From positions 55,423-119,422 of the forward strand of contig JAEWGO010000010.1 of assembly GCA_023388255.1 (NCBI GenBank): a stretch of 64,000 bases of DNA. Reading direction: 5' to 3'. The notes beneath the pieces are model-generated. The model was not told the DNA's origin, did not search any database, and worked only from the letters and a program-made list of their open reading frames with translations. This DNA is from Pseudomonadota bacterium (lineage in GTDB: Bacteria > Pseudomonadota > Gammaproteobacteria > Xanthomonadales > Rhodanobacteraceae). Of this stretch, positions 37,066 through 45,212 are shown in pieces (position 1 is the stretch's first letter; the number at the start of each line of letters is the position of its first letter). A program made the translations under genes and the position numbers.

Positions 37066-37791
37066 TCAGCGCTGCAGCCCGACCAGCGTTCCGATCTGCT
37101 CGCCGCACATGATGCGCATCAGATCGCCTTCGCGCGACATGTCGTAGATGCGCAGCGGGATCTTGTGGTCGCGGCAAAGCGCGATCGCGCTGGTATCCAT
37201 GACCTGCAGGTTGCGCTGGATCACGTCGTTGTAGCTGAGGTGTTCGTAGCGCGTCGCGCTGGCGTCCTTGGCCGGGTCGGCCGTGTAGACGCCATCGACC
37301 TTGGTCGCCTTCAGAAGCAGGTTCGCGCCGATTTCGATCGCGCGCAGTGCGGCGGCGGAGTCGGTCGTGAAGAACGGGTTGCCGGTGCCGGCGGCGAACA
37401 ATGCGATGCGGCCCTTTTCGAGGTGGCGGATCGCGCGGCGGCGGATGAAATCCTCGCAGACTTCATTGATCTTGATCGCGGACATCGTGCGCGCGGAGCC
37501 GCCGGCCTTCTCGATCGCGTCCTGCATCGCCAGCGCGTTGATCACAGTCGCCAGCATGCCCATGTGGTCGCCGGTCACGCGGTCCATGCCGGACGCGGCC
37601 AGCCCTTCACCGCGGAAGATGTTGCCGCCGCCGATGACCACGCCGACCTGCACGCCGGCGCGTTGCACTTCGATGATTTCGCGAGCGAGGCGGCTCAGCA
37701 TCTTCGGGTCGATGCCGTAGTCGGCATCCCCCATCAATGCTTCGCCGGAAAGTTTGAGGAGGATGCGCTTGTACTTGATTTCGGCGGGCAT
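37066..37791 (-). CDS. pyrH: UMP kinase
   Basis: This 241-residue hexameric enzyme phosphorylates UMP to UDP. KRILLKLSGEALMGD is the N-terminal glycine-loop motif, VVIGGGNIFRG and DHMGMLATVINALAM are the UMP-binding regions, and FFTTDSAAALRAIEIGA and TKVDGVYTADP follow. ATG 37791 sits behind CCGGAA. In most relatives pyrH lies directly between tsf and frr; here it is separated from both by unrelated genes. Confidence 0.97.
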   Translation of the reverse strand: MPAEIKYKRILLKLSGEALMGDADYGIDPKMLSRLAREIIEVQRAGVQVGVVIGGGNIFRGEGLAASGMDRVTGDHMGMLATVINALAMQDAIEKAGGSARTMSAIKINEVCEDFIRRRAIRHLEKGRIALFAAGTGNPFFTTDSAAALRAIEIGANLLLKATKVDGVYTADPAKDASATRYEHLSYNDVIQRNLQVMDTSAIALCRDHKIPLRIYDMSREGDLMRIMCGEQIGTLVGLQR

Positions 37792-38250
37792 GGATGATTT
37801 CCGGCAGGCAAAACAGCCATATTGTAACGCCACGACGGTTTGACGCGCTGCGTGGAGTTGTCGCGGGCACATGGACCGGGGGAGGGGGCACAGGAAGCGC
37901 GCGGTCGCGAACGCGCGTCCGTCGCGCCTCGGAGCGTGATGCTGCTCTTCCACGTGAACGCGAACACACTTCTGTTGGCGGGTGCCGTCCGGATGCAGGA
38001 TGTAGGGCAGTTTCTGCAGGTTCGAACGCGCGCGCATTGCCAGACCTGCCGCACCCACGCAACACGCAGATGGGAAACCCTCGTTTCCCCGGTAGCCGAT
38101 GTTGCGTGTGTACCGGCAGCGGATCGCCGAGTCCGGCAGGAAAGTCAGGCGAGCCGCCGATATGGCGCGCGCAACGTTTGTGGCGAGGCCGCAGCTGACC
38201 TGCGACAAGCGGAACGATAAAGTGCGAGTTCCTTTGCGCCGGGAATCTGC
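37792..38250. other. 459-bp divergent spacer
   Basis: This interval lies between pyrH (minus) and the TRIC-family gene (plus). I see no convincing gene in it. It should contain both promoters. Confidence 0.4.
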
Positions 38251-38880
38251 ATGTTGACGATGAAAACCCTGGTGCTGGTACTCGACCTGTGCGGCACGTT
38301 CGTGTTCGCGCTCAGCGGCGCGACTGCGGCGGTACGGCGTCGGCTCGATCTGTTCGGCGTGCTGGTGTTGTCCTTTGCAGCAGCGAACTCAGGCGGCATC
38401 GCCCGCGATCTCCTGATCGGTGCGGCGCCCCCGGCCGCGATCAGCGACTGGCGCTATCTCACCGTATCGCTGGTTGCCGGGATAGTCACGTTCTGCTGGG
38501 CTCCGGTCATCGAGAAGCTGCAAAACCCGGTGCGCATGTTTGATGCCGCCGGTCTTGCGCTTTTCGCTGTGGCCGGTGCGCAGAAGGCGCTCGTGTTCGG
38601 GCTCAACCCCGTCATGGCCGCATTGCTCGGCATGCTGACCGGCATTGGTGGCGGCATGGCGCGCGACGTGCTGCTGGCTGACGTGCCGATGGTGCTGCGC
38701 GCCGATCTCTACGCGGTTGCCGCGCTTGCCGGTGCGATCGTGGTGGTGAGCGGCGCCGTGCTGGACCTACCCTCGACGCCGGTCGCGATCGTGGCGGCGG
38801 CATTGTGTTTCGGACTGCGCATGATGGCGGTACGCCGCGGCTGGCACTTGCCGACTGCTCGTGGCAGCGACCCTTCCTGA
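38251..38880 (+). CDS. TRIC-family (UPF0126/YicG-like) cation channel protein
   Basis: This 209-residue membrane protein has about seven helices and two internal repeats, each with a glycine-rich loop: NSGGIARDLLIG in the first and GIGGGMARDVLL in the second. That is the layout of bacterial TRIC channels (formerly UPF0126), which form trimeric monovalent-cation pores. FVFALSGATAAVRRRLD near residue 20 is also typical. ATG 38251 follows a GGGAA site; ATG 38260 is an alternative. It is the only plus-strand gene inside the super-operon region. Confidence 0.9.
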   Translation: MLTMKTLVLVLDLCGTFVFALSGATAAVRRRLDLFGVLVLSFAAANSGGIARDLLIGAAPPAAISDWRYLTVSLVAGIVTFCWAPVIEKLQNPVRMFDAAGLALFAVAGAQKALVFGLNPVMAALLGMLTGIGGGMARDVLLADVPMVLRADLYAVAALAGAIVVVSGAVLDLPSTPVAIVAAALCFGLRMMAVRRGWHLPTARGSDPS

Positions 38881-39227
38881 TCTTCGCGCGGGGAAGCAAG
38901 CACCGGATCAGCGCGTCCACAGTGCCATCGTTCCATCAATCGGACTCTGCTGGTCGCGACCAGCTTTGGGTCGATCGCGACGGATGACGCGTTTGACGTC
39001 CGAAGTGGTGGTCGAATGCACCGCCACCTGTGCATGGCTGCGACCGTGCGCGTGTTCTGTGCGGTTGGCACGGCGATGGCGCTCAAGCCATGCGCGCGGC
39101 GCGCGGCGAAGATTGTCATGCAAGCATGGATACCCTGCGCCGCCATTGCTGGCGGAACCGGCGATGACCCCGGCGCTGCGCGCATGTGGAAGCATGTCCA
39201 TGTGCGCAGCGAACAGTGTGGAATCGA
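38881..39227. other. 347-bp spacer without recognised gene
   Basis: Lying between the convergent TRIC-like and acyltransferase genes, this stretch shows only short frames without family similarity and no obvious T-tailed terminator. Confidence 0.35.
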
Positions 39228-40394
39228 TCAGATGACTCGCGCCACCATTGGGAAGCGGCGCAGCATTGCGACGATCGACCAGCTCGCGATCAACGAGCCG
39301 GTGAATACGATGGAAGCTTTGACAGCGCCGGGCCAGTTGGCGCCGAGCAGCGCGTATTGCAGCCAGTTCACGAACGCGTAGTGGACGAGATAGATGCCGT
39401 AGGCGTTGCGGCCGAGGCTGTCGAGCACGGCGCGGCGCGTCTGGCCGAAGCGCAGGAACAGGGCGAGAAACGCGATCGACGACGTTGCACAGGAAAGCGC
39501 GAATGCAGCAAGCGTGGCCGTTTCGAGTCCGGGAATCGGCGTGCCTTTCGCGTTCGTCACCAACAGGGTGATGAACAACGCGACGAGAACGAAGTAGGCG
39601 ACCGGCGCGAGATTCGACCACGGCATCCAGCGGCGCGCGAGGCTGCCGTCTGCCGCGAGCACGCCGCGCGCAGTGCCGAACGCGCCGAGCGCAACGCCGA
39701 CAGCGAAGAAGCTTGCATAGAGCAGGATGCGTGCGGTCTGCACGAAGAACGGCCCGACGCTCGCCCACCTCGATGGATCGACGAGGGAGGCCAGCGGCAC
39801 GAACGCAAGGATCGCGATGACGGCCAGCCAACCAAAAAATGCTGCGCCCGAAAGCGAGGCGATTCGTCGTCCAGCAATGTCGGCCCAGCGCGGTGCGATG
39901 CGGAATGAAAGCGTGACGAATACATCGAATGCGAGCAATACCCACAGAAACCACGCCGGGCCCGCCGGCCACACGCCGAGCGCGAGCCATGCGTGCGCGA
40001 ATCCGGCGATGCCGCCTTCACCCCCGCGTTGCAGCCACGCGGGGCAGTACGCGAGAGGCGCGAGAATGGCGGCAACAACGAGAAACGGCAGACCCAGGCG
40101 CACGCAACGGCCGCGCAGAAATGCGGCGGTTCCCTTGCGTTGCAGGCTCGGCCAGACAAACAGTCCCGACAGCAGGAACATCAGTGACATGAAGAACGCA
40201 TCGTTGAAGCCGACAAACAGATCGATGCCGATCCAGCGATGCGTGTCGATGACGGGAAAGGCGCCCCACAGCATGTTGCCGCTGTCGAAACTGCCGAGCG
40301 GCGGTGCGTAGGGATGGTAGGCGAGCACCGCATGGTGCGCGACGACGAGCACGGTGATGAACGCACGCAGGTAGGCGAGCGCGGTGTCGCGCAT
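39228..40394 (-). CDS. acyltransferase 3 family membrane protein
   Basis: This 388-residue protein has 10 or so transmembrane helices. LRAFITVLVVAHHAVLAYHP carries the conserved early histidine pair of acyltransferase family 3. SLMFLLSGLFVWPSL, WFLWVLLAFDVFV and the late GIYLVHYAFVNWLQY follow. Members acetylate or acylate sugars, glucans and LPS at the membrane; the substrate is unknown. It follows the ECF-sigma fusion after 67 bp on the same strand. Confidence 0.88.
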   Translation of the reverse strand: MRDTALAYLRAFITVLVVAHHAVLAYHPYAPPLGSFDSGNMLWGAFPVIDTHRWIGIDLFVGFNDAFFMSLMFLLSGLFVWPSLQRKGTAAFLRGRCVRLGLPFLVVAAILAPLAYCPAWLQRGGEGGIAGFAHAWLALGVWPAGPAWFLWVLLAFDVFVTLSFRIAPRWADIAGRRIASLSGAAFFGWLAVIAILAFVPLASLVDPSRWASVGPFFVQTARILLYASFFAVGVALGAFGTARGVLAADGSLARRWMPWSNLAPVAYFVLVALFITLLVTNAKGTPIPGLETATLAAFALSCATSSIAFLALFLRFGQTRRAVLDSLGRNAYGIYLVHYAFVNWLQYALLGANWPGAVKASIVFTGSLIASWSIVAMLRRFPMVARVI

Positions 40395-40461
40395 GGTCGA
40401 ACTCCTCGATGGGCAACGCGAAAAGGAAGTGCGGGAAACGCTGCGCGCCGCGCGGCGCGAA

Positions 40462-42084
40462 TCAGTCTGGCCGCCGCCGCTGGCGCAACGCGCGTGCGTA
40501 GAGGATTCCCGGTACGCCGATCAGCAACACGGTCGTGGCGAGAGCGGCGTTGAAGTACGCATCGAAGTGATGGGCGCGGAAAAACTCGCGCGCGACGAGA
40601 TCGTTCGCATGTTCGGCGATCGCGAATCCCCCGCCGGCGATGTCGTGCGCCACGGCGAGGCCACCGGCAGCGGCGGTCCACGCTGCGGCGAACCCGCCGA
40701 TCGCATAGTCGCCGATCGCGATGCCGCCGAACGCGAGCCAGCCGAAGGCGATGGTGGCGAGTGAAATGACGCCGACGCCGACCGAACTGACCGTCACGAT
40801 GCCGATCGAGAGCGCACCGACGCTGATGCCTCCGCAGCTTGTCGCGCCCAGTGCAAACAGGATGCCGGTGGCATGTGCTGGGCCGACGGCGATCCAGCCG
40901 TACGCGTGGCCGGCGCCACGTGGCGGCAAGCCGAATTGAACATGCAGCAATGGCACGCCAAACAACGAGGCGCGGCTGCGATACTCGCTGAAGTCGCGGT
41001 CAACCGTGGAGCCGCCGCCGGAAAACAATTCGGGATGCGCGATGCGTTCTTCTTCACGCAACGCGGACGTGGCGCGGGTCGAAGCTAGAATCGTCCAGAT
41101 GATCCATGCCGCGAACGTCAGCGGCAGCGCGATCGCCACCATGAAGAAAAGCCGCGGATGTTCCGCCCAGAACGGTCCCGAGTACGTGAACGCAAACAGG
41201 ATCGGCAGAAAGAACGCGAGACCGAGAACGATGTCACGCATCTGCCGGTGCAGCAGCGCGCGTTCGCGCGGCGTGCGCATGGTCTCACGGCTGATGCGAT
41301 AGCCGAGATAGCTGCCGGCGAAGCCGAGCAGAAGGCCGATCAGCGCATTGAACAGCGCGGCTGCCCCTGCCCATTTCGCCAGCGCGCTGCCCTTCGCCCC
41401 GGTCGCGCCGATCACCGCGGCTGTCGCCGAAGTGGTCATGGCCGGCAGCGCGGCAACGACTGCGAGTGTGAACGCCGCGCCCGGTGCGCTGCGCGCCAGC
41501 GCGCCTTCGACGAAGTTCGCGATCTGGTCCTGCAGCAACTTGCGTCCGCGCGACAGGCGTTGCTTGACCGCGTCTTCGCTCAAGCCCAGTGCTGCGCCGA
41601 CCGCTTCGATCGACTGCTGCTCGCGATAGAACAGCACCAGCGGCTCGCGATACGTCTGCGGAATGTGCGCGATGGCGCGCCACAGGATTGCCTGCTCTTC
41701 GGCGTTGATTGCTTGCTCGTGCGGCAGCGGCTCGACGGCCGGCGCATCGAACGTCGCTTCGATCGTTTCAGCGGCGTGCGCAGGCTCCCTGCTGTCGCGG
41801 CGCTGCGCGTTGTTGGCGGAATTGCGCGCGATGCCGCACAGCCATGCGCGCAAGCTGGCCGGGTCGCGAAGGTCACGCAGTTGCTTCCACGCGCTGAGGA
41901 AGGTCTCCTGGGCGAGGTCCTCGCTGCGGTTCAGGTTGCCGGTCGCACTGTAACCAATCGAGCAGACCAGCGATTGATAGCGCGCGACGATGTGCGCAAA
42001 CGCATCGCGGCTGCCGCTGAGGCTCTGCGCGACGAGGGTGGCATCGTCGCTGGCTGATTCGAAAAGATGTGCGGTCGTGTTCAT
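40462..42084 (-). CDS. ECF sigma factor fused to a membrane domain
   Basis: This is a 540-residue two-part protein. Residues about 10-185 are an ECF sigma factor: region 2 with RSEDLAQETFLSAWKQL and CGIARNSANNAQRRD, and region 4 with TYREPLVLFYREQQSIEAVG and LSEDAVKQRLSRGRKLL. From about 205 onward it is membranous: two helices in an Ala-rich stretch, then ALLHRQMRDIVLGLAFFLPI, MVAIALPLTFAAWIIWTIL, and a Gly-rich C-terminal multi-helix region ending near residue 530. Such fusions put the sigma factor at the inner membrane without a separate anti-sigma protein. The frame is open to 42294, but ATG 42084 gives the sigma N-terminus. Confidence 0.88.
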   Translation of the reverse strand: MNTTAHLFESASDDATLVAQSLSGSRDAFAHIVARYQSLVCSIGYSATGNLNRSEDLAQETFLSAWKQLRDLRDPASLRAWLCGIARNSANNAQRRDSREPAHAAETIEATFDAPAVEPLPHEQAINAEEQAILWRAIAHIPQTYREPLVLFYREQQSIEAVGAALGLSEDAVKQRLSRGRKLLQDQIANFVEGALARSAPGAAFTLAVVAALPAMTTSATAAVIGATGAKGSALAKWAGAAALFNALIGLLLGFAGSYLGYRISRETMRTPRERALLHRQMRDIVLGLAFFLPILFAFTYSGPFWAEHPRLFFMVAIALPLTFAAWIIWTILASTRATSALREEERIAHPELFSGGGSTVDRDFSEYRSRASLFGVPLLHVQFGLPPRGAGHAYGWIAVGPAHATGILFALGATSCGGISVGALSIGIVTVSSVGVGVISLATIAFGWLAFGGIAIGDYAIGGFAAAWTAAAGGLAVAHDIAGGGFAIAEHANDLVAREFFRAHHFDAYFNAALATTVLLIGVPGILYARALRQRRRPD

Positions 42085-42140
42085 GGTGACGCACAAGTGG
42101 CGCGGTCGGGAAAAAAGGTGACAGAAACGCGCGCAACAAA

Positions 42141-42166
42141 AAAGCCCGCAGATGTCTGCGGGCTTT
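42141..42166 (-). terminator. rho-independent terminator of rpsB-tsf
   Basis: An 11-bp perfect stem, AAAGCCCGCAG and CTGCGGGCTTT, closes on a 4-base loop. Read on the minus strand it is followed by TTTTTTGTT, so it ends the tsf transcript 28 bp after the stop. On the plus strand the tail is shorter (TTTGTTT). It separates tsf from the ECF-sigma fusion gene. Confidence 0.85.
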
Positions 42167-42193
42167 GTTTGCGTTCCGGAGAGAAGGCCGATC

Positions 42194-43069
<876 letters not shown>

Positions 43070-43131
43070 GAAATACCTCAAATAGCGAAAGCGGCCCGCG
43101 GTGCGAGGCGCTCGTTTCGGAATCCACTGCT

Positions 43132-43207
43132 CGTCATCCCGGCGGAGGCCGGGATCCAGTTCTCCAATCGCAGGAAGGGCTGGATTCCGGCCTCCGGCGG
43201 AATGACG
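43132..43207. repeat. imperfect CGTCATTCCGGC-type inverted repeat in the rpsB-tsf spacer
   Basis: Arms of 28 bp at 43132-43159 (CGTCATCCCGGCGGAGGCCG...) and 43180-43207 (...CCGGCGGAATGACG) pair with three mismatches around a 20-base loop. The same element, with perfect arms, is at 52255-52335. In RNA it makes a long hairpin between two highly expressed genes. Confidence 0.85.
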
Positions 43208-43258
43208 GCAAGATTGTTTTCTGTTCCGAGCCGCGATCATGCGGCCCGGACATGACAC

Positions 43259-44155
43259 TTACTCGGCAGCCGGAGCTTCGCTCTTGCCACCGCGCGACGG
43301 CGGCGGTCCACGACGGCCAGCCGGCGGACGCTTGTCGCCGCCCGGCTTGCGCGGGCCCGACGGCTTGCGGCGGTCGTCGCGATCGCGCTCGCGCGATTCC
43401 TTCTTCACGACCGGGTTGCCATCGGCGTCGAGTTCGACGAAATCGTCCTTCTCGCCGGCGGCGACGGCCGGCGCGGCGGCCTTGCCTTCGAGCACGGCAT
43501 CGGCGGCGGCACTGGCATACAGCTGCACGGCGCGGATCGCGTCGTCGTTGCCGGGGATCGCATAGTCGACCAGGGCCGGGTCATAGTTGGTATCGACGAC
43601 GGCGATGACCGGGATGCCGAGTTTCTTGGCTTCCTTGACCGCGATGTCCTCGTGGCCGATGTCGATCACGAACAGCGCGTCCGGCAGGCGGTTCATGTCC
43701 TTGATGCCGCCGAGCGACTTTTCCAGCTTCTCGCACTCGCGGATGCGCGCCAGCACTTCGTGCTTGACCAGCTTCTCGAAGCTGCCGTCGGTGGCCATCG
43801 CCTCGAGTTCCTTCAGGCGCGAGACCGACTGCTTGACCGTGCGGAAGTTGGTCAGCATGCCGCCGAGCCAACGCTGCGAGATCGACGGCATGCCGCAGCG
43901 CGCCGCTTCTTCCTTGATCGCCTCACGCGCCGAGCGCTTGGTGCCGACGAACAGGATGGTGCCGCGCTTCTGTGCGATCGCCGAGATGAAATTCATCGCG
44001 TCGCTGAACAGCGGCATGGTCTTTTCGAGATTGATGATGTGGATCTTGCCGCGCGCGCCGAAGATGTACGGCGCCATGCGGGGGTTCCAGTAACGAGTCT
44101 GGTGGCCGAAATGCACGCCAGCTTCGAGCATCTGGCGCATGGTGACCTGAGGCAT
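43259..44155 (-). CDS. rpsB: 30S ribosomal protein S2
   Basis: This 298-residue S2 has the core pattern MPQVTMRQMLEAGVHFGHQT, WNPRMAPYIFGARGKIHIIN, GTKRSAREAIKEEAARCGMP and IPVIAVVDTNYDPALVDYAI. E. coli S2 has 241 residues; here a tail of about 50 residues rich in Arg, Lys, Pro and Gly (for example KKESRERDRDDRRKPSGP) follows the core. ATG 44155 lies behind TTGGAG. It is first in the super-operon and divergent from map. Confidence 0.97.
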   Translation of the reverse strand: MPQVTMRQMLEAGVHFGHQTRYWNPRMAPYIFGARGKIHIINLEKTMPLFSDAMNFISAIAQKRGTILFVGTKRSAREAIKEEAARCGMPSISQRWLGGMLTNFRTVKQSVSRLKELEAMATDGSFEKLVKHEVLARIRECEKLEKSLGGIKDMNRLPDALFVIDIGHEDIAVKEAKKLGIPVIAVVDTNYDPALVDYAIPGNDDAIRAVQLYASAAADAVLEGKAAAPAVAAGEKDDFVELDADGNPVVKKESRERDRDDRRKPSGPRKPGGDKRPPAGRRGPPPSRGGKSEAPAAE

Positions 44156-44334
44156 GGTGAAACTCCAAATGATGGGCACGCCGCGACCATTGGTTTGCGC
44201 GGTGCAGCCCGGGGTTGAACCTCCACGTATCCGCCGCGTGCGACTCCTTGCGGAGCACCCCGAACGCGGTGACGATACGTGTGCGGATTCGGCATGATTG
44301 CCGTAACGGCCTTGCGGATTGCCCGCTCGGCCGC

Positions 44335-44389
44335 ATTTTATCGTTTCGCGACAATGGCTTGCTAAAGCGAGCCGACGAAACCGTAAAAT
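44335..44389. promoter_or_regulatory. divergent promoter region for rpsB and map
   Basis: A TAAAAT -10-like box at 44335-44340, read on the minus strand, faces the rpsB leader of about 180 nt. On the plus strand TTGCTA (44359-44364) and TAAAAT (44384-44389) stand 19 bp apart before map. Both matches are moderate. Confidence 0.4.
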
Positions 44390-44439
44390 TATAGCGTGTG
44401 TGGTGCGTCCGCGCCACAAGGCCACGTCAACGAGGAATC

Positions 44440-45207
44440 ATGCCCGTCACCGTCAAAACCCCCGAACAGATCGAAAAGATGCGCGTCGCCGGCCGTCTCG
44501 CTGCGGAAGTGCTGGAGATGCTGGTGCCGCACGTCAAGCCCGGCGTCAGCACCGAGGAACTCGATCGGCTCGCCTACGAGCACATCGTCGACGTGCAGAA
44601 GGCGATCCCGGCCAACGTCGGCTACAAGGGGTTCCCGAAGACGCTGTGCACCTCGGTCAATCATGTCATCTGTCATGGCATCCCGAATGCCGGCAAGATC
44701 CTCAAGGACGGCGACATCGTCAATATCGACGTGACCGTGATCAAGGACGGCTGGCATGGCGACACCAGCCGCATGTATTTTTCCGGCACGCCATCCGTGC
44801 TGGCCAAGCGCCTGGTCGACACCACGCTGGAAGCGATGCTGCTCGGCATCGGCCAGGTGCGTCCAGGTGCATCGCTCGGCGACATCGGCCACGCGATCCA
44901 GAAACATGCCGAGGCGCAGGGTTTCTCGGTCGTGCGCGAATACTGCGGGCACGGCATCGGGCAGATCTATCACGAAGACCCGCAGGTGCTGCACTACGGA
45001 CACCCAGGTGCCGGCATGAAGCTGCAGAAGGGCATGACCTTCACCGTCGAGCCGATGATCAACGCCGGCAAGCAATACACGAAACTGCTGCCGGATGGCT
45101 GGACCGTCGTGACCAAGGACCATTCGCTCTCGGCGCAATGGGAACACACGATCGCGGTCACCGACGACGGCTACGAGATCCTGACCGCCTGGCCCAGCGC
45201 GGCCTGA
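44440..45207 (+). CDS. map: type I methionine aminopeptidase
   Basis: This 255-residue metalloenzyme removes the initiator methionine. Its metal ligands are visible as Asp in VNIDVTVIKDGWHGDTSRMY, His in CGHGIGQIYHEDP, Glu in FTVEPMINAG and Glu in QWEHTIAV. The ATG at 44440 follows GAGGAATC. It heads the plus-strand map-glnD-dapD run, the usual partner across from rpsB. Confidence 0.97.
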   Translation: MPVTVKTPEQIEKMRVAGRLAAEVLEMLVPHVKPGVSTEELDRLAYEHIVDVQKAIPANVGYKGFPKTLCTSVNHVICHGIPNAGKILKDGDIVNIDVTVIKDGWHGDTSRMYFSGTPSVLAKRLVDTTLEAMLLGIGQVRPGASLGDIGHAIQKHAEAQGFSVVREYCGHGIGQIYHEDPQVLHYGHPGAGMKLQKGMTFTVEPMINAGKQYTKLLPDGWTVVTKDHSLSAQWEHTIAVTDDGYEILTAWPSAA

Positions 45208-45212
45208 GTGCC

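Noticed and set aside
43132..43207. Riboswitch or S2-type leader between rpsB and tsf
   Set aside because: The structure is explained by the same dispersed inverted repeat as at 52255.
44319..45212. Apparent long N-terminal extension of glnD over map
   Set aside because: The extension overlaps map in another frame and shows no domain. GlnD homology starts after 45213.
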